A DNA stretch of 64,000 bases from Serinus canaria (taxonomy: Eukaryota > Chordata > Aves > Passeriformes > Fringillidae): NCBI RefSeq assembly GCF_022539315.1, contig NC_066313.1, forward strand, positions 68,451,934 to 68,515,933. The letters are read 5' to 3'. A model generated the notes under the pieces. The model saw only the letters and a list, made by a program, of their open reading frames with translations. It had not been told where the DNA came from and ran no database searches. Numbering within the stretch: position 1 is the stretch's first letter; the number at the start of each line of letters is the position of its first letter. Below are positions 1 through 13,043 of this stretch, in pieces. The translations under genes were made by a program, and so were the position numbers.

Positions 1-3000
1 ATTGCATTTGTGTAACTGCAGTCTAAAATATCTCAATTGCATTTTGACAGATATTCATAGAATCAGATGAAAAATACATTAGAGAGAAAATATTATGTAG
101 CTTATCCATTGAACTCTGAAAGTTGAATAGAAATCATGCTTGTTAATTTTTTTTCTTTAGATTTTCTTTTTGTTCTGTACTTGGTATAGAAAACCTCAAT
201 GTTTCTTTTTTCTGAAGATTATATGAAAATGCTCAACTCTTTATCTTATCTTGATTTGCTCTCTATTGATAGGATGGTCTATATTGATTATAAAAAAACC
301 CCATATTTTTCTCTAAATGCAGATTAGGGTAACAGAAACAATAAACATTTAGATCAAATTTGATACTGAAAATGGACAAATATATAAAGAAGAAATACAG
401 AAATTGTCTCATCAAATTATTAGCCAAGTACTTTGTATCCTGAGCTTCCCAGTTTCTAGGAATTTTGAAAAAAAAATCTGCCTATGATCTGTAAATAAAT
501 TAATTATTGCATGTCAGATTGATTGAAATACTTTGCAGAATCCAAAATTTTCTCAGATAATTTTCATCTTCTTTCAGGAAAATACATTTTAAAGAATTCC
601 AAAACTTTTACTAATGACTTTTCCTTCAACCATATAATACGTGAAATAAATTATCTGCACAATTTTCATTAAATTATCTTAGGTAGGTAGATACGTATTT
701 ATTATATCAAGGCATACCAGTAACTAACCACGAAGGCTCAGAAGGACTATCCATGACAGATGTTTGTGCCTAACTTCTCTAACCAGAGCATGGCAGCAGC
801 TACATGCTTCAGACAGTAAAACCAGAAATTGTAGTAAAGAGTATTGGCTCTGGTCTGTGGAGAAATACCAAGGAGACAAAACTGCTTTAAGTCTCATATT
901 CCTAAATTATTTAAGCCTCTCACATTTAGAGTTCTCATTAATCAAAATCTACTTGTATTGCCTCTGTCTGAGGTAATTTTCTTCACAGTATCTGTGTTCT
1001 GTCTTGACCTTGGAAATACGTTGATTTTTAAGTCCAATACCTCATTATGGTAGGGAATCAGAAGACAGAATTTAAAGTGTTAAAATACATATATTTGACA
1101 TTCATAACTTTTTAAAATGTCTTCTATAATTGCAACAACCTGGAAAAAAACTAAAAAAGAAAAAATAAAAGGGAAACAAAATATAGGATCTTTCTGTTTC
1201 CAGTGAAAATTAGATTGCTTGGGTACTACATGATAAAAGGTCTTAAATTTCTGTAAACTTCTTTTGAATTGCATTATTTGCATCTAAGCAGTAGTGAGAT
1301 ATGGAGTAAGACCATAAAACTTTATCTTTTTTAGGCTTGGATCTATCTGGGATAATGACTGCAAAGGCACATTTCTAAACAGCCTACTCTGATTATAATA
1401 TTTTGGCTATTTTCCAAATAGTAAGCCAAAATGAAAAAGAAAAAAAATAGTATAAAATACCTAAATAGTAGTAAATATGAGCTTTTTTTAATAGTGCAAA
1501 TAAAATTTTTGGTCTAGGCAAGGGAGTAGAAGATGAAGGAAAACTTCAGACTGAAGTGAACACCCTAAGTAAAGATGACTTCATCAATACCTGACTGCAC
1601 ACCTGTCTGAACTTTAATATTCCTCTTAAATCTGCCAAAATTTAATTATTCTACTCAGTAGGTTTTTGGTTGGATTAAAATATGAAATTTAATTAAGAAA
1701 AAATAGTCAACAGCAAAACCAGTCTGAGGACAACTCTGTAAGGTTCATTAGTGTTAAAAGAGATGCTAGGTAGTTCATATAGCTTCAGGGAGTGCCACAG
1801 TATCTAACCAACATGGAAAATATATTTGGCTGCACACCTAAATATGTGAGATTTATTCATTATCGTTATGGGGAAACTCATATATTTAACACGTTATTTA
1901 ACAAGATTTGGACAAGATTCTTTAAAATAAATGCTGAAGCTATACCTGTAGCATCCTTTTTGTTACTTTACTTGGGGGTATTTGTTCAGTAAAGATAGAT
2001 TCTACTCAGTATTGTTGCAGCTCAGTAAATTTAATCTTGCATAGTGAACTGGTGTAGAGCAAGATTTTCTATGCAAAGATGCCACATTTTCTTTCTGTCC
2101 CATATCCTTCTGAACCACCATGACATCATGAAGATAAATCTTGTGGAAGTCTTATAAGTATGGAGAGTTAGATTGTGATTGTTAAACATATTTGTTCCAG
2201 GAAATTGCCCACGAGTCCCAGACAATAGCAGAGGAGTTAACTTTTGCCAAAATCAGCTTAAATCAATTATAGGACAGCAGACTTGCTATACCCACACTTG
2301 GCCTTTAATCCTGGCTGTCAACCATACAATGCCTCTCTAAACCTAATACATAAATAAAGTTTCTTGAGTAGGGATTCCTATTCTGTAATTTCAAAGTATC
2401 TAGGATAGTGGGGGACTATTTTAGAGCATATGAGAGTGATACCTTTCATTCCACAAAACTGAGGTTACCACCTTCAAGACTGAAGTGCATTTATAAAAAA
2501 TTGTTTGAAAATGTTAAGTTGCCTGGGACAGGCAAAGAATCACACTTGGTACAGCCTCATTTATAATATCTCTCAGAAGTGTCCCTACAGTGAAAAGCCC
2601 CTGAGGCACATTTGGCCATTATCTTGGACAGATGATTTTTGGAGCAGCACAAGTCAGAGGCAGGCAGTGAGCAGGAAGCAAGTCATAAGGAAGGAGTTCA
2701 TCACTCAAATATGCTTGCCCATCCTTTTTTTATTTAGCAGACTAAACAATTACTCTACATTTTTAAACATAAAATTGTTCAAAGAACAAAAGTGTTCATA
2801 AAAGTGTTCAAAAAACATTGCATAGGATATACTTATATGATGATATTTTTCTAATTTTGGTAGAGGAAACAAAACAAAAGGCATCCAATGGAAAAATGAA
2901 AATGCAACATCTTTTTTTTTAGAGCCATTGAGTAATCTTTCTTTTTGCATTTGGTGACATAATACACAGAAGGTTGTACACATTATCCTGAAATAGTTTT

Positions 3001-3359
3001 CTGCTCTGTATTCTGCATACACTGTTCTGATTGCTCTATTTTGATTCCTTCAAAGTAAACATCTCTGAATTTATAAAAAAAACTATTAAAATATTATATT
3101 AATTACAATTTCAAACCTCAATAAAATTTTAAGAAAAACAATTTTAAAGATTTAGAATTAAAAATTAAACATTTCAGGAACACTGAAATAGAACAGATAT
3201 ACAAATGAAACCTTTAGACCTAACCAGTAGTGAAATATTATTCAAGATTTTAATTTCTACATTTTTTTATTACATATCTCTTAAATCAGAATCCCAGTGA
3301 AGAAAAGACTGCTTAAATTCCACAAGCCCATAATAAACAAAGAAGAAGGCTGGGCATGA
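1..3359. other. AT-rich unique DNA, no gene seen
   Basis: No recognisable coding exon, RNA gene or interspersed repeat was seen. Open frames are all under 100 codons, lack convincing splice context and have no family resemblance that I recognise. The sequence is AT-rich with short A and T runs, typical of avian intergenic or intronic DNA. Confidence 0.6.
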
Positions 3360-3950
3360 ATTCCCAATAAACTTGTGTAGAAATAGGAATATACAAAACA
3401 GACCTACAAAAATACACAGCTGATCACACCAATCTCAGCCAGCCACAGATAGTTCACAGGAACACAGCACAAACAACCTCTTTCTCCTCCCCTGTGCGAC
3501 TCATCAGGGTAATGGCCAGTTAGTGGAAAATATTTATATGTAGACTGTGCAACATGGATCCCTTTAGCTCAGACACTTGGTCTGCCCAGTAGTTGCTCCT
3601 CCTTCCCAGTCTCCCCAGTTACTGGAACGTGCACTGTACCCCGGTGCTGCAGTCCCACTCCAGTTTCTGGTACAGGCACCCCTGTACCCATGCTCTAACA
3701 CACAAAGAGACACAGACTGGTGCAATTTGGATCCCTCCAGGACCAGGATCTCCCACACAGTCCATCCATGTGCTGGTTTTGAGTCTTTGCTCTTCCACAG
3801 TTTCCTCAGGTACAGATGGACAGACATACAGACACACAAGTCCATCTCAGTTGACCTCTTGGCCAGGGCGGTGTTTGTCTCTCAAACTAAGTTATTTGGT
3901 TTCCTTTTCCTGCTCAGTACCACTACACTCTTCTGTCTGTAGGGAGATGA
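3360..3950. repeat. GC-richer island, possible old LTR or other repeat
   Basis: This block stands out from its AT-rich flanks by its C- and G-rich, low-TA texture. It holds overlapping open frames on both strands (up to 149 codons, 3593-4042 plus), as compositionally biased DNA often does. Short direct motifs such as cagacacac and ggatccct recur. The texture resembles avian ERV LTRs, but I could not match it to a family, fix TG...CA ends or see a target-site duplication. I do not regard the frames as genes. Confidence 0.35.
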
Positions 3951-6900
3951 TATTTTTATTGCAGAACCAAACATTTTTCTTGAATCACTTTTTTATAACC
4001 ACAAACATTTTTTGCCTTTTATACTACCAAAACTGGTTATAAATGACATGTCAATGTTTTGATGAAGTTAAAATAGCAGCAAATTGTTTTTGCTAGGAGA
4101 AAGAGTGCAAAATATTGGATTAGTTTGAACTTAACTGATATTTAAATAAATAATGTCATGCCATATTTTAAATTAGACATTAATTTATGCAACATTAAAA
4201 CAGTCTGTAAGTGCAATTATTGTAAAAAAACTTAATATGACTTTTAGGGAATTACAGGTTAATACTGAAATAAAAAAAAATACTTAGAACCTGTGTAAAT
4301 TATCCGACATCAGTTCTTACAAAAATTGTATTAAGGAAGCTCGGTCTATTTTTAACTCTTTGTTACACTATATGTTTAGACAAGACCATTAAAACAAAGA
4401 TAATGCATAAGAAGACTGTATGCTGAAAAGATAAAAAAAAAAATACTGTTCTTTGAAACAGATTCCTCTGTAAAACAGAAGAAAATTATTTAAATAAATA
4501 TACAGATGATTCACTATGGAATACCATGAAAAATTTCAGAGAACAGCAGCCTAGTTAAGCTTCTTTTGTGCTGACTCATGGGGTACTCTACAGCTTTTGT
4601 TCCTGTGAAAAAGAAAAGAACAACCTACAGCTCTCAAATGAACAGACATAAAATGGAAGTAAATAGAAGTAGTCACTAAAGGAGGAAGGAATACATAGTA
4701 CACTACTGCAAATGAAATGTGTGACAACAGAACAGATGTTTATGCATAGAGTATCTAGAAGACAACAGAGGTGACATAATTTATGGTAACAGGAGCATTT
4801 GCATAATTCTGTGTCTTCCTGAAACGAAGCAGTATCACAGCAGTGATGTGAAATACATGTCATTACAGTTTTATCGTAAAGTGGTGAGGGAAGGAAGAGA
4901 AGGCATACTCTGGAAGTCTTAAAAGGGCAAATGGAATATCTTTAGGATACTTCTCATGAAAGGAGATGTCAAGCTGATGTGAGAAATTTTGCTCTTCTTG
5001 CTTTACTAAGGCAGCAACTTCCACAGTACAAAATTTTGACTCAGATAGTTGGAATGAATGAGGAATTTGCAGTATCTTCAAGTCTAAAAAATATGGGTTT
5101 TTTGGGTCTCACATTTCCCCAGCCTATGAGAATACAAATTTCTATCTATGTAGCTGCTGGTTCACAGTAACTTTAGAAAACCCAGTCAATTGCAAGTGTA
5201 GGTGGGTGTCCTCTTTTATTTCTCTGTGAGAAGAGAGAAACTTTGACATTTGAAGGTCTTTGGTCACAGACCTTCCTCCAAATGAGAGTGACCAACTCTG
5301 ATTTGTCTCTTTGTCCATTGCCCTATCACCTTTTTCTCCCCCTCCATTCTACTAAGCAATTGCACATGCACCAACTAAGGTACAGCATCTTCAACATCTT
5401 GCAGAATACCAAGAATGTTAAAAAGAGAAGATGGTTGCAAAGAATATCTTGAAGCCAACTGGAGGTAAGTCACCAAGGGTCACTGGTCACAAACTCTCTG
5501 AGGCATTAATTATATGGAAGTGGACTTGAATGGGTGGTTATTTTTTTTCACATTCAACTAAGGTAATGAAGAAAAATCATAATAGCAAGAATTTTTTTAA
5601 ACAATGGCTGCTTCAATGGAAAAATCAAGACATCTGCCACAAACTCAGGGCATTTTCATAAGCCTGCTTCTCTGAACATCAGGAAAATTATCCCACAGTT
5701 TGTTTCACTGGTAATGTTATCACTGGCACCATGAAAAGAGCCAGTGTATGCCACTGCATTCCTGCATAAGGCAGGCATTGCACAGCATCCACAGCACCAA
5801 GACCACTAAAGGTGTAGCTCCTGAGCAGCTACATAATAAAAGAAGCACCTGCCAATGGTATCAAGGTAGAAAAGACCAGATCAGACTTTTTAAAACATAA
5901 TCTCTATTTAGTTATTATATTTATATTACTAATTTAGAATTATACCTTCCTGTATGTGAGGTTTTGTTGTTCTTACTTTACTTACTATTATTTAAAGGTA
6001 ATTTAAAAAGCTGCCTGGTAATTAAGCTCTCCATCTTGTGGGCACAGAACATAGGAGAGCACTCTGCTTTAGCTCCACCTTGGTATTGTCTGAACAGAAA
6101 TGCTTTTGAGGTTTCAGAGTATTTTTAATTGGCTGCAGAAAGTGAACCCTCTAACTTTAAATTTCTCTGCATGACCAGTAGACATCCCTGAGAGAAGACA
6201 TGGCTTTTAGTGTGGGGGACTGATCTGACTTGATGGGTGCTAATAAACATAAAACATCTGAATGACCTTGCAAATAAATGTACCAGATATACAGTGATGC
6301 ATATCCAAGGTGATAATCTAATTTATGTGATATGCTCTGTAGTGTTCAGGTGTAAGTTATACTGAGCAGTGAATTCAGCATCTTGAAACATAACGCTGAT
6401 TTTTTTTTTTTTTTGCTTTCATACAAATTCTGTAATGATGTTGCTTCTTACTCTATTTTTCTTGTTACCTTCACACTGGCTATGATTTGTTTTCCCACCT
6501 CCTGCTCATTGGGAAGTCCAGGTGCAAGTTTTGAAATCAGTGTTGTATTGATATTGCAGGAGCTTTGACAATATGGTTCCACCTGGGTAAAAAAATCTAC
6601 ACAAATCAGGCAAGTCAGGTACATCAAAAAAACCAAAAATGTTGAAATGGCATGGGTAGGCTAATTACAAGGTTTTACATGAGTATGCTTTGCTCCACAT
6701 TATATTTGATGGGATGTGTTGCCTTGGGTTTTCATTCAAGATACATTAAGATTTGACCATGACTTTGCACATCACCAAGATCTACCAGTGGCAATGGTAC
6801 CAAATTCTGAGATAGCTTAGTACAACTTAGTGCTTAGGCAGAATTCGGCAAAGATACCCAAAAACTACTAATCTTCCTGTAGCTAGAACCACAATATTAT

Positions 6901-8217
6901 CAGGTTATCTTGATGATAGGCAATCTTTTTTTTTTTTTTTTCTTTTGTAATCAAACACCAAATTCGGTAAAACATAACATAAATTCTTAAATGACTTTTT
7001 TACCTTTCCAATATCAGTAACTGCAAGATTTTGCCAGCCACAGGAACTATCTAAGGTCACTACACCTCTGTGTTATATATGCTATAAATATTTCTTCAGT
7101 TCTGTAAATGTAAACTAGATAAATACTTGTGAATTCTATTATAGATTTTAATTTATAAATATTACAATGATTCTGCCATATAACCAGTGTAACCATATCA
7201 AATTTTATTGTGTTTTTCAGTTAGCACTTAGAGATAAACTTCATTTCTTTCACCTGGTGTGAAACCTTAAGCACTAGTAATGGACTCCAGGTGGCTCTTT
7301 CTTATCCAGATGCATAATTACATTGTGATCTTGAAAGTACTTGATATCTTGAAATTTGCAGTAGGTGTGCAGGGTACAGACTGAAACTAGGAAGATTATT
7401 ATTCTGCTTTATGATTCTGGTTCTTCAGCAAAGACTGTAAAAAACTTTTAGGCAAGTAAAATACAAAAAATGTTAAGGGTTATGATTCTATAAAACTATT
7501 TTAGTATTTTTTTTTTATTCCTGTTAAGTCTTTAAATCAGCCAGACTAATAAGAGCTTTAAAACTCTGCAATTGTAGGTGAATACATACATTATATATAC
7601 TTAACATTATAGAATATCTGTACTCTAATCAGCTGTTGCTGTGGATAAGGAGCTTGAGAATTGAAAAGAAAACAGTAAGAAAACAGATGGAGCAGCCAAA
7701 AACAAAACAAAAAAAAAGGGAAAAAAATACTTTTATGAAAAGTCATGGATGCAGAAAGGAAGATATTTCACTTAGTGAGTGAAAATACCCAACCAACCAA
7801 CCATGGAAGAAATAATGTGTTCTTTTATTCTATCCTCTCTGTAGTAGGCTGTCCTTTAAGCATGCATTACACATTGGAAATGAAGTTTCCTTTCTCATCC
7901 TTGCTTGTAGAAACACATAAAGATGAGATGATGTAATGTTCTTATCTTCCCCCTCCCTAAACAAAATTTATGATAAAATCAACTTCTAATTAAATTTTGT
8001 TATTGACAATTTTATTTTACTCCAAATAAGAAGAAAAAGAAGCTGGAATGTCTCCACTTGAGAGCTTTTTAGTTTATTATCCTATATAGGAAAAATATTT
8101 TAGACATACCAGTTCTCAATTGTCAGGATATTGCAGAAATGTGAAGAATGGAGGAAAAAAAACTACTCTGTGCTTCTGCTTTCCAGACTTATCTCGTATG
8201 CTAGTGTTTGGTTGTGT
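3951..8217. other. AT-rich unique DNA, no gene seen
   Basis: No gene or recognisable interspersed repeat. It contains a T15 run at 6400-6414 and another long T run near 6927. The minus-strand frame ending at 4863 and similar frames are AT-driven and unsupported. The segment around 5750-5860 is a little richer in GC but matches nothing I know. Confidence 0.55.
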
Positions 8218-8292
8218 GTTGTTAAAAAAATACACAGGAAGTGTATTTTAAAAAATACACAGGAAGTGTTGTTAAAAAAAGACACAGGAAGT
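8218..8292. repeat. 25-bp tandem repeat, three copies
   Basis: Three consecutive 25-bp units start at 8218, 8243 and 8268. Each has a T/A-rich left half and ends in the shared core acacaggaagt. Units 1 and 3 are nearly identical (gttgttaaaaaaa start, with tacac or gacac before the core). Unit 2 differs in its first few bases. The array ends cleanly in a T run after 8292. It is a minisatellite-like local duplication with no coding meaning. Confidence 0.9.
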
Positions 8293-9689
8293 TTTTTGGG
8301 ATATAGACTGAGTGTTAAGTAGTGATCACTGTGATTATTTAGTCAGCTGAAGGTTTTATATAGTTCAAAGCTTAAATAAAGTTCTTACAGGACAATAACA
8401 CATGTATTTGTGCATAGGTATTTCAAGTGGAGTCAGGTTCTGTAACACAGAACATGATTATTTATGTATGAACTCAAGCATCTGGCAATTTTCAGTAGTT
8501 TTGTATCTGTTTTTCAGTTTAGAGACGTGATATTCTCCAATATGTTAATCACCAAAGTGGTATCAGGATTCACAGGATGGAAATTATGGCATTAGAGTCA
8601 AAAAGGGTTACCCAGACTCAGAGGAAATAAACTAGAACTCATGATTTTCCTAGCGCACTCTTTCATAGATTTTTTAAATTAATGATCTTGATGTATTTTA
8701 GGAAATATTGTACACTAACAGATTTTACCAATGAAACTGCTGTTGCAGGAAAATCTCTACAGATTTGCTAATTAACAAACTTCTGTAACCAATAACTATA
8801 TCAGTTTCTGAAAAATCTTTTTGTACAAGTTCCCTCAAAGGATGTCAGTATCAAACATATGTGCCTATATTTTTTCAGCAGATGTCTTTTCATATATTCT
8901 CAATTCCTCAGACATTTGGGAGATGAAATAATGTATAGGTTTTCCTGCATAGACATCCTCAGGTAACATCTCACTTTAAGATATGAAACACAAAAGATAA
9001 ATAAATTTATAATTGTAGCAATTATACTGGCAAGTCTAGAAAACCTTCAAGTATTTTGCATTAAATGTTCTTCACGCAGCAATTCCTGTTGGCATAATTT
9101 ATGCTTGTTTTGACACAGCAAAGAAGGAAAACCAAAAAGAGGAAAATGTGAAGATTAGAAGCAGAAGGTTTCTAGGCAAACTTTACATGTTGATCTGATA
9201 CACACTGGATTTACTGTAATTTGAGGAATGATCTTAGGTGTTAGTTTGCATTTTTGCTCTAGGGGGATTTTGATTAGATATTGTAAGAAATTAATTAACT
9301 TTTACGTTACTGACTCATCTAGCAGATTTTAATTTAAAATATCTACTTAGGACATGAACTAAGACAAAAATAAATTAACCTGATTATTTCACTTCCACTG
9401 GAGTCATCTGTGGGTCAAGGTCTTGCAGTAATATTCTAAAATTGATTTTCTAGGTGACAAAAATAATAAATAGATCCATTCAAATCACCACCATTAATTG
9501 TAATTTGCCAACAGCCCTTGACCACAATTTCATTCTACATTTGGAGACGTAGTCACATCATTCACAGTTTGCTAATCTTGACAAGATCCTCTGGTGTGAA
9601 AATCTGAAACCTCTTATAATTTTTGAAAAGTTCTGCCTCCTTTTCTCCCTTCAGCACAGGAAGAGAGCAGATATTGTCAAGTAGACAGA
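8293..9689. other. AT-rich unique DNA, no gene seen
   Basis: No gene, RNA or recognisable repeat. The last 100 bp grades into the left end of the LTR that follows, whose 5' boundary is unclear. Confidence 0.55.
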
Positions 9690-10580
9690 TATGTCTCTTC
9701 TGTCTCTTTTGCTGTCCTAGGTAGTGAGGATACTGGAGGAAAAGGGATGCACAAGAAGTTGGGAGGGGGCACAGACAGAAGGCCTGATCTGGCCAAAGGG
9801 ATATTCCATACCATAGGGCACCATGCTCAGATTATAAACTAGGGGCAAGGCTGGCCAGGGGATGTTGCTTAGGAGCTGTCTGGGCATCAGTCAGCTGGCA
9901 GTGAGCAATTGCATTGTACATCACTATTAGGGAAACATTTCTGTCTGGCCATACAGGAGTCATTGTGGCAATCACACCAGTGCCACCTCAGCTAGGACCG
10001 AAGACTCTCAAAAACGAGCTGTGAAGCTCTTTTACCAGCTCAACCCCAGGTTTCACAGAGCAGAATCGCAGACACCTGGATCCTTAAAATAATATAACTG
10101 TCATTCAAAAAGAGAAGAATATCTCAAGCTGGTGCCCTTGAGGAGAGACCCTAAACCCTGAGGTTTCAGACCCTCCAGTCTGTGTGTGGTAAAGCCTGGG
10201 GTTTTCCAGCAGAGTGCTCAGCTCCTGCTGTGTCTGTCTCTCAGTGTTCATCTCCAAAAGTCCTCATGTCTAAGCGTTGGTGCTGGCTCATGGCCTCTTC
10301 TCAGGCTCCAGGTACCCAGAGCTCAACCTGCAGCTCACAGAGCAGCTGCACACTGAGCTACTGGCACCACAAGACTTTCTCAACATTTAGTAGCTTTTTA
10401 TATTCTAATTATATTATTATTGCTATGGTTTTTTTTCCTTTTCTATCCCATTACACTGTCTTTATTTCAACCCATGAATTTTACTTTCTTTGTCTAATTC
10501 TCTCTCCCATACGACAAGGGGAGGGGAGTAAGCAAACATCTCTGTGGTGTTTAGTTGCCAGATGGATTAAACCACAATCA
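9690..10580 (+). mobile_element. ERV LTR, family A, plus strand, interrupted
   Basis: The left part (about 9690-9926) carries the marks of a common avian ERV LTR: a G-rich stretch ending gggagggggcacag, the block ggccaaagggatattcc, a TATA-like motif at 9833-9838, and gagcaattgcattgtacatc. The right part (about 10388-10580) is the expected 3' end, with a TATT-rich stretch, ctttatttcaacccatga, and a terminus in attaaaccacaatca. The two parts are separated by about 455 bp that does not belong to the LTR. The same family lies in opposite orientation at 12462-13043 and 56505-57113, which supports the call. The 5' end is ragged. No internal gag, pol or env was seen, so this is a decayed solo LTR. 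Confidence 0.75.
9931..10386. mobile_element. Unidentified insert inside the family A LTR
   Basis: This stretch interrupts the LTR. It is richer in GC than the flanks and contains a plus-strand open frame starting at 10182 that continues into the LTR and is probably spurious. A 4-bp ttag occurs at both edges (9927-9930 and 10387-10390), which could be a target-site duplication or chance. The ends are not a clean TG...CA, so a nested LTR is possible but unproven. A subfamily-specific LTR segment is the alternative. Confidence 0.4.
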
Positions 10581-10820
10581 TAGATCAATTTTTATCTTTA
10601 TCTCTAGACATTATAAACCCATGTATTATTCAGAAGGAATTTAACACTATTATAGTTAAGAAAGACAATGCTCAGCTTCATCTAAGAAAGCATTGCCTGC
10701 TTGTAGTGCTGAAAGAAAATTACCATCACTGCGCTATATCAAACTCTTATTAAAAAACTTCTTGCAGTTCTTGATTTATTTTCATGTTTATCAATACATG
10801 GAACATTGTTTTCTCTTAAT
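10581..10820. other. Short AT-rich spacer
   Basis: Unique AT-rich DNA between the LTR end and the CR1 3' end. The open frame that starts here at 10693 runs into the CR1 and is not a gene. Confidence 0.5.
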
Positions 10821-11405
10821 AGAATCACAGAAGCATTTAGATTGGAAAAGACTTACAAGATCATCAAGTGCAACTGCTAACCCAACACTTCCAAGTCCAC
10901 CAATAAACCATGTCCCTAAGCACTGCAGCTACACATGTTTTAAACAACTGCAGGGATAGTGAGTCTACCACTTCCCTGGGGAGGCTGGTCAATGCTTGGC
11001 TGTGTTTTCAGTGAAGAATGTTTTTCCTGATATCCAATCTAAACCTCCTCTGGTGCAACATGAGGCCATTTCCTCTAATCCTGTCAGCTGATACCTTGGA
11101 GAAGAGGCCAACCCCTGTGTCACTACCGCTTCCTTTCAGGCGATTGTAGAGAGTGATTAGCTGTCCCCTGAGACTCCTTTTCTCCAGGCTAAACACCCCC
11201 AGCTCCCTCAGCTTCTCCTCATCAGATTTGTGCTCCAGATCCTCCATCAGTTTTGTTGCCCTTCTCTGGACTACCATTTCCATGTCTTTGTTGCTGTGAG
11301 GGGCCCAAATACAATATTCAAGATGCAACCTCACCAGCGCCAAGAACAAAGGGACAGAATCTTCCCTAATCCTGCTGGCCTTTCTGTGCTCCTATGCAGT
11401 ATTTC
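10821..11405 (-). mobile_element. CR1 LINE 3' end, minus strand, with ORF2 C-terminus
   Basis: The plus strand starts with agaatcacagaagcattt, the reverse complement of the CR1 3' tail. Translation of 11349-11008 on the minus strand gives 113 codons matching the C-terminal part of CR1 reverse transcriptase ORF2, with the family signatures [21 protein letters not shown] followed by [24 protein letters not shown] and RFRLDIRKN. The frame breaks just after this, before the expected WNRLP-type end, although the DNA still matches down to the tail. It is truncated at 5', the usual fate of LINE insertions. The left boundary is sharp; the right one fades near 11405. Confidence 0.92.
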
Positions 11406-12461
11406 TAGCTCAACATCTCTTTTGGCTGACAGACTTTGCATTCTGTCACACTATGGATTAAAAAAATTATCTTTTCCTTACTCTCCTTTTAGATTTTGAA
11501 TACTTAGCATAATTAAATTCTTTAATACTTCAGATTTTGCTTTTAAAATCTGTTCTTTTTTAGCCTAAGATTCCTTATGTCTAATGTCATGATTACAACC
11601 TACAAGTTTTTAAATTGGATTGTCAGAACATGCTAATTTCAGAGTTATTTTAGAGTTTCTTCCAGATGGAAATCTGTCTTCTCCCACGTGACTTCTGCCA
11701 ACCTGAGATAACTATGCTGTAATGTTATTTTAATGAAGAGAGAGACTTTTAATTGAGCACCTGGGTCCCCAAATGTGTCTGATTTTCACAAAAAATATCT
11801 TGACTGGCTTTGAGGATGTACTGGTGTAAAAGAGGCTTTAAAGAAAATGCAGACTGAGTAATCCACATAGCTTTTTTCTAAAACAAATTCTTCTAATAAT
11901 ATTGATTTTTTTCAGTTTCACCTTATTTAAGAAAGTCAATCCAAACTCAAACAACTATCTTCTCTATATACTATTCTATCTCAATCATGTTTACAGAATG
12001 TATTAGGATCTTAAAAATCCCCAAAACTCAAAACTGTACCAAGAGAAATTTTGTTCAAGATAGAGAAACTGATATAATGTCAGGGGTCTAAAATAGTCTG
12101 GTAGATGATGTAAAGTATTGCACTTGCAAATCCTAAAGTCATGGTGCATAGACATAGCTAAATCATTTTACGGCTTCTTATGTATGACATCTATAGTTTA
12201 TATACATGTGACTTGCCTACTGCAAGACTGTACGTTGCTTTTCTTAATAAAATAGCATTGCTGCATGTTTGTTTTAAAGATATAAAACCGATTAACTTTT
12301 CATAGGGAGGTAATAGTATTATTAGACAATTTGATTTAACAAAGAGTAGATTTTCCATGGATGATTTTTATCTATTTATTAAATGGAAAAACCTCCTTTC
12401 AAAACTAAATACATGTGCTCCACTAATACTTTATGTTTAGCTTGGTTATTTGACTTGTAAG
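11406..12461. other. AT-rich unique DNA, no gene seen
   Basis: Nothing recognisable as a gene or repeat between the CR1 end and the next LTR. Confidence 0.5.
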
Positions 12462-13043
12462 TGCCATGGTTTAACCCCCGCCAGCAACTAAGTACCACAC
12501 TGCTGCTCACTCACTCCCCTCCTTTCCCCTGTGGGATGGAAAGAGAATGAGAAAAAAAGGTAAAAACTTGTGGTTTGAAATATGAACAGCTTAATAACTG
12601 AAATAAAATGTAATAATTATTAAAATAATAATCATAATCATGAAAGTGAGAGAGACAGAGAGAGGAATAAAACTAAGGAACATTAAGTGATGCACAATAA
12701 ATTGTTTTCCAAGCACTGAGTGATGCTTAGCCAGTCCCTGAGCATCAATTAGTGGCTCCCAGCTAAATCACTCCAGTTTAAGGACTGTATATGATACCTT
12801 ACAGGATGCAATATCCTTTTGGTCAGTTTGAATCAGATTTCCTAGGTGTGCTTCCTCCTGGTTTCTTGTGCACCTGCTCACTGGAAGAGCATGGGAGCCT
12901 GCAAAGTCCTTGACTCAGAGTAGCACTACTTAGCAATAGCTAAAACATTGTTGTGCTATCAGCACTATTCTTACGATCAATCCGAAATACAGCTGTACCA
13001 GCAACCAAGAATAAAACTAATTATCCCAGTCAAAGCCAGCACA
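12462..13043 (-). mobile_element. Solo ERV LTR, family A, minus strand
   Basis: Read on the minus strand the element begins TGTGCTGGCTTTGACTGGGA and ends GGGTTAAACCATGGCA, the TG...CA termini of the avian LTR family also present at 9690 and 56505. Shared internal blocks include gaccaaaaggatatt, a TTAATA-rich low-complexity stretch, and a G-rich segment before the 3' end. The flanks are gtaag (12457-12461) and gaaag (13044-13048), a 4-of-5 match to a 5-bp target-site duplication. No internal retroviral genes are present, so it is a solo LTR left by recombination between two LTRs. The plus strand holds the spurious small frames seen at its edge. Confidence 0.85.

Noticed and set aside
4863..5170. 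Opposed frames that might be a terminal exon on the minus strand
   Set aside because: No acceptor was found, and the frames overlap on both strands.
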